Under the pieces are notes generated by a model. It did no database searches. It worked only from the letters and a program-made list of their open reading frames with translations, and was not told where the DNA came from. Below, piece by piece: positions 5,457 through 6,440 of a stretch of 6,440 nt of DNA. The number at the start of each line of letters is the position of its first letter. Position 1 is the stretch's first letter. Made by a program: the position numbers and the translations under genes. This DNA comes from Gemmatimonadota bacterium. Its GTDB lineage: Bacteria; Gemmatimonadota; Gemmatimonadetes; Gemmatimonadales; Gemmatimonadaceae. The stretch covers positions 1 through 6,440 of the forward strand of contig JAEUJK010000245.1 of the NCBI GenBank assembly GCA_016794735.1, written 5' to 3'.

Positions 5457-5663
5457 ATGGCACGTATCCAAGGCACCGTGAAGTGGTTCAACGACGCGAA
5501 GGGTTTCGGCTTCATCTCCCGTGAGGGAGGCCCCGACGTCTTCGTTCACTTCAGCGCGATCCAGTCGAATGGCTTCAAGTCCCTCGCGGAGGGAGACAAG
5601 GTCGAGTTCGAGATTGTGCAGGGACAAAAGGGCCCGCAGGCCGCTGACGTCACCAAGGCGTGA
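5457..5663 (+). CDS. Cold-shock domain protein (CspA family)
   Basis: This 68-residue single cold-shock domain protein is of standard length. It begins 'MARIQGTVKWFNDAKGFGFI', with RNP1 as 'KGFGFI' (15-20) and RNP2 as 'VFVHFS' (28-33). The 'GFKSLAEGDKVEFEI' and 'KGPQAADVT' segments complete the five-stranded OB fold. The aromatic residues Trp10, Phe11, Phe17, Phe19, Phe29, His31 and Phe32 form the usual single-stranded RNA/DNA-binding face. Such proteins melt RNA secondary structure, help translation in the cold and can act as transcription antiterminators. The frame is open back to 5310, but the family start at ATG 5457 is clear and preceded by a purine-rich ribosome binding site. A strong terminator follows 16 nt after the stop. 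Which paralogue of the family it is cannot be told. Confidence 0.97.
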   Translation: MARIQGTVKWFNDAKGFGFISREGGPDVFVHFSAIQSNGFKSLAEGDKVEFEIVQGQKGPQAADVTKA

Positions 5664-5679
5664 TCTCGCAGGACGCAAG

Positions 5680-5710
5680 AAGCCCCCGGGCATTTGCCCG
5701 GGGGCTTTTT
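5680..5710 (+). terminator. Rho-independent terminator of the cold-shock gene
   Basis: AAGCCCCCGGGC (5680-5691) and GCCCGGGGGCTT (5696-5707) form a perfect 12-bp stem with an ATTT loop, followed by further T residues to 5710. It stands between two convergent genes. On the minus strand the T-run after the stem is only two bases, so it works mainly for the plus strand. Confidence 0.95.
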
Positions 5711-5719
5711 CGTGCGCGC

Positions 5720-6055
5720 CTACGCCACTTGCAGCGGTAACTCGATCTGCGCCGTCGCGGGTCGCGATCGGTGTCGCGTGGTGCTCGCGTCGGCGCCGAC
5801 GCCGCGCGTCTCGCGCGCCACACCCAGGCAGTGCGCCGTTTGGTGATAGAGCTGCAGGGTGGCGATGGGGACGGCCATCGGGGCCATCTGGTCCTGAACC
5901 ACCCGCAGCGCCTCGGCGCGCACGGCGTCCGGCAGGGCGCCAGCCAATGGGTGGGACAACAAGCGCTGGACCGCGTGGACATCACGCGCCATCAGCGCAT
6001 CGCGAAGTGCCTCCAGGAACGCGAGCACGGCAGGGTCCTCGCCAGGGGTGAACAC
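5720..6055 (-). CDS. Hypothetical 111-residue protein
   Basis: The frame begins with GTG at 6055 and ends with TAG at 5722-5720, only 9 nt from the cold-shock terminator. The N-terminal 75 residues look mostly helical ('LAFLEALRDALMARDVHAVQRLL' in outline, then 'AVRAEALRVVQDQMAPM'). The last 35 are charged and probably flexible, ending 'QIELPLQVA'. There is no signal peptide, cysteine cluster or known motif, and I do not recognise the family. Codon third positions are strongly G/C and a very good ribosome binding site precedes the start, so it is likely real. A 130-codon plus-strand frame over the same DNA (5771-6163) has no such support. It lies 73 nt downstream of the GH3 gene in the same direction and may share its transcript. 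Confidence 0.7.
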   Translation of the reverse strand: MFTPGEDPAVLAFLEALRDALMARDVHAVQRLLSHPLAGALPDAVRAEALRVVQDQMAPMAVPIATLQLYHQTAHCLGVARETRGVGADASTTRHRSRPATAQIELPLQVA

Positions 6056-6061
6056 ACGCTG

Positions 6062-6069
6062 TCCTTCCT
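6062..6069 (-). promoter_or_regulatory. Shine-Dalgarno site deciding the GTG start at 6055
   Basis: On the minus strand AGGAAGGA lies 6 nt before the GTG at 6055-6053. The site supports both the strand choice and the use of a non-ATG start. Confidence 0.75.
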
Positions 6070-6074
6070 ACCCC

Positions 6075-6084
6075 TGACCGGTCA
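6075..6084. promoter_or_regulatory. Perfect 10-bp palindrome in the gap upstream of the 111-residue gene
   Basis: TGACCGGTCA is its own reverse complement and lies just upstream of that gene's ribosome binding site. It could be an operator half-site pair for a dimeric regulator. The function is not known. Confidence 0.35.
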
Positions 6085-6106
6085 ACAAGGTTTCCGTCAC
6101 GAACCT

Positions 6107-6116
6107 GGATCGATCC
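6107..6116. promoter_or_regulatory. Second 10-bp palindrome in the same gap
   Basis: GGATCGATCC is its own reverse complement and is centred 32 bp from the first palindrome, about three helical turns. The two sequences differ, so they are not copies of one operator. Confidence 0.3.
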
Positions 6117-6128
6117 TGCCGCGACCGC

Positions 6129-6440
6129 TTACCGTCCCCGCTGGATTCCCGCTCCGACGTTGAGCAATGGGGGAATGGCAATCGGCAACCGCCCCATGAC
6201 AGGGATCTCACCCAGCAGCGCACGCGCCGCAGCACGTTGCGACGCCGTGGTGCCGCCCCATGCAATCGCGTAGCTGGTGACGAACGGCACCTGGCTGAGC
6301 AGGTATGGCGTCCCGAAGCTCACGACCACGAGCGGCTTGCCCGTCGCCGCCAGCTGACGAAGGAATCCAATGAACGCCTGCGGGGCGTCAGCCGTCGCCG
6401 ACTCGGAGGTGATGTTGACGTACGAACCCACCACGATCAC
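6129..6440 (-). CDS. Glycoside hydrolase family 3 protein, C-terminal end (5' part outside window)
   Basis: The frame is open from the window edge to TAA at 6131-6129, giving 103 residues. 'KPLVVVSFGTPYLLSQVP', 'SYAIAWGGTTASQRAAARALLGE', and 'PVMGRLPIAIP' followed by 'LLNVGAGIQR' are the closing motifs of the GH3 C-terminal alpha/beta sandwich domain. This domain is found in beta-glucosidases and in two-domain beta-N-acetylhexosaminidases of the NagZ-like branch. The latter, some of them lipoproteins, act on peptidoglycan fragments or chitin oligosaccharides. The catalytic N-terminal TIM barrel with the Asp nucleophile is outside the window, so the substrate cannot be decided. The first visible codon is GTG (Val) and is not the start. 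Confidence 0.88.
   Translation of the reverse strand: MIVVGSYVNITSESATADAPQAFIGFLRQLAATGKPLVVVSFGTPYLLSQVPFVTSYAIAWGGTTASQRAAARALLGEIPVMGRLPIAIPPLLNVGAGIQRGR

Noticed and set aside
5771..6163. Plus-strand open frame of 130 codons
   Set aside because: It is opposite the 111-residue gene, which has the ribosome binding site and coding bias. This frame runs across the intergenic palindromes into the GH3 gene end.

Overview
The window is high-GC bacterial DNA with tightly packed genes and strong G/C preference at third codon positions. The gene content is a chromosomal-looking RepA-type initiator, a signal-bearing S41 protease, a TolB-like beta-propeller, a SPFH protein and a GH3 enzyme. Together these suggest a Gram-negative soil- or water-type bacterium. 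The protein style reminds me of Gemmatimonadota, but that is an impression from sequence feel and no database was searched.

Layout. Positions 1-417 hold the 3' end of a gene resembling plasmid-type replication initiator protein A. A noncoding block follows (418-866). Its main content is a 125-bp tandem repeat, 2.6 copies at 426-754, rich in short direct and inverted motifs. Positions 867-4793 form a compact co-directional cluster of four genes: a CtpA/Prc-type S41 protease, a TolB-like beta-propeller with a probable lipoprotein signal, a SPFH/Band 7 protein of the QmcA/paraslipin type, and a 76-residue four-cysteine zinc-ribbon protein. The gaps are 10 nt, 9 nt and a 1-nt overlap, so co-transcription and translational coupling are likely. 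A 279-bp gap (4794-5072) precedes a second, unrelated 70-residue zinc-ribbon protein (5073-5285). A hairpin-plus-T-tract terminator (5312-5352) and a structured leader follow, then a cold-shock protein (5457-5663) closed by a textbook terminator (5680-5710). The last part is on the minus strand: a 111-residue orphan protein (6055-5720), with the C-terminal end of a GH3 glycoside hydrolase (6440-6129) upstream of it.

How the genes may work together. The four-gene cluster looks like an envelope module. It combines a periplasmic Ser/Lys protease, a periplasmic propeller that could bind substrate or adapt the protease, and an inner-membrane SPFH scaffold. SPFH proteins are often paired with proteases or with NfeD, and NfeD is absent from this window. 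The functional link is inference from gene order. The most unusual DNA feature is the 125-bp repeat beside the RepA-like gene. Three of the four differences between its first two units fall in the two arms of a predicted stem, and one pair of changes is compensatory.
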